Shown here piece by piece: positions 14,812 through 16,359 of a DNA stretch of 16,359 nucleotides (positions within the stretch are counted from its first letter, which is position 1; every line of letters starts with the position of its first letter). This stretch comes from Chelatococcus sp. (GTDB lineage Bacteria > Pseudomonadota > Alphaproteobacteria > Rhizobiales > Beijerinckiaceae). The position numbers and the translations under genes were made by a program. Under the pieces are notes generated by a model that saw nothing but the letters and a program-made list of their open reading frames with translations, was not told where the DNA came from and made no database searches. The DNA lies in the NCBI GenBank assembly GCA_003248805.1, contig QFQY01000083.1:1-16359 (forward strand), given 5' to 3'.

Positions 14812-16209
14812 TCAAATATGAATCGCGTGGCCGAGCGCCTTCAGCGCGGCCTCCTGCAGCCCCTCGCCCAGCGTCGGATGCGCGTGGATCGTGCCGGCGA
14901 CATCCTCCAGCGTCGCACCCATCTCGATCGCCAAGCCGAAGGCCGCCGAAAGCTCCGAGACGCCCTGCCCCACGGCCTGGATGCCGAGCACGAGCCCGCT
15001 GCCGGCCTGCGCGACGACGCGCACGAAACCCTGCTCGCCATGACGGGTCATCGCCCGGCCGTTGGCGGCGAAGGGGAACTGACCGACCTTGATCTCGGCG
15101 CCGGTCCGGCGCGCCTCCTCCGGCGAGAGGCCGGCGGAGACGATCTCCGGATCGGTGAAGCAGATCGCCGGAATGCAGCGCTTGTCCCAGGCGCGCGGCA
15201 GGCCGGCGGCGATCTCCGCCACCATCTCGCCCCGCGCCATGGCGCGATGCGCCAGCATCGGCTCGCCCGTGACGTCGCCGATGGCGTAGATGCCGCGCAT
15301 CGAGGTCTCGCAGCGCTCGCCGATGCGGATGAAGCGGCCGTCCATGTCGAGGACGAGGTTCTCCAACCCGAGATCCTCGGTGACCGGCCTGCGCCCGACG
15401 GTCACCAAGACCCTGTCGGCCGGCAGATCGCGCTCGGTGCCGGCGGCCGTCTCGACGCGCAGCCCGTCGCCTTTCGGCGTCGGTCCGAGCGCCCGGGCTC
15501 CGGTCAGCACCTCGACGCCCAGCGACGTCAGCCGCTTCATGACGGGCGCGGTCACGTCCTCGTCATAGAGCGGCAGGATGCGCGCCTGCGCCTCCACCAC
15601 CGTGACCTTGCTGCCGAGCTTCGCGAAGGCCGTGCCGAGTTCGAGGCCGATATAGCCGCCGCCGACCACGACGAGGCGCTTCGGCACCTCGGAGAGCGCG
15701 AGCACGCCGGTCGAGGAGATCACGGTGCCGCCAAACGGCAGGAAGGGCAGCTCGACCGGCGCGGAGCCGGTCGCGATCACCACCGTCTCGGCATGAATCG
15801 TCTTCGGCCCGGTCTCGGTCTCGACGACCACGGTCTTGCCGTCGCGGAAGCGGGCGCGGCCATGGACGATCTTGACCTTCGACTTGCGCAACAGCGCGGC
15901 GACGCCGTTGTTGAGGCGCTGGACGATGCCGTCCTTCCAGGCGACGGCCTGCTTCATGTCGAGCAGCGGCGCAGACGCGGTCAGGCCGAAGGGCGTCCTG
16001 CCCGCCGCGGCGTCGGCAGCCTTCTCGAACTCCTCCGCGACATGGATCATCGCCTTGGACGGGATGCAGCCGACATTGAGGCAGCTGCCCCCGAGCTTGG
16101 CGCTCTCGACGATGACGGTGTCCAGCCCGAGCTGGCCGGCGCGGATGGCGCAGACATAGCCGCCCGGCCCGGCGCCGATGACGAGGAGCTTGCAGGTGAT
16201 CTCGGTCAT
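14812..16209 (-). CDS. lpdA: Dihydrolipoamide dehydrogenase (E3 of a 2-oxo acid dehydrogenase complex)
   Basis: This 465-residue FAD-dependent disulfide oxidoreductase reoxidises the dihydrolipoyl groups of the E2 subunit and passes electrons to NAD+. The FAD motif is GAGPGG (12-17) and the redox disulfide is Cys43-Cys48 in GGSCLNVGCIPSK. The NAD motif is GGGYIG (183-188), the second FAD motif is YAIGDV (308-313), and the C-terminal HAHPTLGE gives the catalytic His444 and Glu449. All residues are intact, and the length is normal. It lies 10 bases after the stop of the E2 gene, with GAGGAG (16216-16221, minus strand) 6 bases before its ATG, so the two are cotranscribed. The E2 end looks like the branched-chain type, so this may be the dedicated LpdV. 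An E3 can also serve several complexes. Confidence 0.95.
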   Translation of the reverse strand: MTEITCKLLVIGAGPGGYVCAIRAGQLGLDTVIVESAKLGGSCLNVGCIPSKAMIHVAEEFEKAADAAAGRTPFGLTASAPLLDMKQAVAWKDGIVQRLNNGVAALLRKSKVKIVHGRARFRDGKTVVVETETGPKTIHAETVVIATGSAPVELPFLPFGGTVISSTGVLALSEVPKRLVVVGGGYIGLELGTAFAKLGSKVTVVEAQARILPLYDEDVTAPVMKRLTSLGVEVLTGARALGPTPKGDGLRVETAAGTERDLPADRVLVTVGRRPVTEDLGLENLVLDMDGRFIRIGERCETSMRGIYAIGDVTGEPMLAHRAMARGEMVAEIAAGLPRAWDKRCIPAICFTDPEIVSAGLSPEEARRTGAEIKVGQFPFAANGRAMTRHGEQGFVRVVAQAGSGLVLGIQAVGQGVSELSAAFGLAIEMGATLEDVAGTIHAHPTLGEGLQEAALKALGHAIHI

Positions 16210-16215
16210 GATCCG

Positions 16216-16221
16216 CTCCTC
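16216..16221 (-). promoter_or_regulatory. Ribosome binding site of lpdA inside the end of the E2 gene
   Basis: GAGGAG on the minus strand lies 6 bases before the lpdA ATG and overlaps the E2 stop codon. It supports the chosen start and coupled translation. Confidence 0.7.
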
Positions 16222-16359
16222 AGAGGTCCACGAAGAGCATCGCCGGGTTCTCCAGCAGCTCCTTCAGCCGCTGCACGAACACCGCCGCGTCCCAGCCGTC
16301 GATGACGCGGTGGTCGAAGCTGGAGGAGAGGTTCATCATCTTGCGCGGCACGAAGGTCG
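16220..16359 (-). CDS. Dihydrolipoyl acyltransferase E2, C-terminal 45 residues (rest outside window)
   Basis: Only the end of the catalytic acyltransferase domain is visible. It contains SSSFDHRVIDGWDAAVF, the chloramphenicol-acetyltransferase-like motif in which the His of DHRVIDG is the general base and the Asp is structural. E2 moves the acyl group from its lipoyl arm to coenzyme A and forms the core of the complex. The ending with DGWDAAVFVQRLKELLENP looks more like branched-chain 2-oxo acid dehydrogenase E2 (BkdB) than pyruvate or 2-oxoglutarate E2. That is a judgement from a short fragment. The lpdA gene follows directly, matching the order E1-E2-E3 of bkd operons; the E1 genes would lie beyond the right edge. 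Confidence 0.9.
   Translation of the reverse strand, partial: TFVPRKMMNLSSSFDHRVIDGWDAAVFVQRLKELLENPAMLFVDL

Noticed and set aside
14818..16305. Plus-strand open frame opposite lpdA (495 codons)
   Set aside because: Shadow of lpdA, whose cofactor motifs are complete on the minus strand. The translation is Asp/Arg/Leu-rich without any signature.

Overview
The window is a GC-rich (roughly 70% by eye), tightly packed stretch of chromosome. It most resembles an alphaproteobacterium of the order Hyphomicrobiales (Rhizobiales), in the Bosea/Methylobacterium neighbourhood. The evidence is a DivL-type tyrosine pseudo-kinase, an alphaproteobacterial AddB/AddA pair, a TsaE-phosphotransferase fusion followed by a MurU-like nucleotidyltransferase, and an intergenic palindromic repeat of a style I associate with this order. 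Genus-level placement is inference.

Layout. Bases 1-725 (+) hold the 3' part of ahcY (S-adenosylhomocysteine hydrolase), closed by a strong intrinsic terminator at 753-781. A non-coding stretch of about 340 bases follows, with a weak CtrA-like box. From about 1125 to 12625 (+) lies one long same-strand run: divL (cell-cycle pseudo-kinase), a fused tsaE-phosphotransferase gene, a murU-like sugar-phosphate nucleotidyltransferase, addB and addA. Three of its four junctions overlap by a few bases (ATGA, or an ATG 5 bases before the upstream stop). The exception is a 177-base gap at 5150-5326 filled mostly by a palindromic repeat. Next come a separately promoted NAD(P)+ aldehyde dehydrogenase (12841-14271, +), a convergent DUF983 zinc-ribbon membrane protein (14290-14682, -), the E3 dihydrolipoamide dehydrogenase (14812-16209, -) and the last 45 residues of its E2 partner (16220-16359, -).

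How the genes fit together. DivL acts in the DivK-CckA-CtrA cell-cycle circuit. TsaE serves tRNA t6A modification. The kinase half of the fusion plus the nucleotidyltransferase match the AmgK/MurU route that recycles MurNAc to UDP-MurNAc. AddAB repairs double-strand breaks and feeds RecA. The run therefore joins cell-cycle control, translation fidelity, cell-wall recycling and DNA repair. At the right edge, E2 and E3 belong to a 2-oxo acid dehydrogenase complex, most likely the branched-chain type.

I see no mobile element, CRISPR array, rRNA or tRNA gene, phage gene or clear novel system. The points most worth a second look are the Tyr-for-His swap in DivL, the TsaE-kinase fusion beside MurU, the palindromic repeat inside the gene run, and the possible CtrA site upstream of divL.
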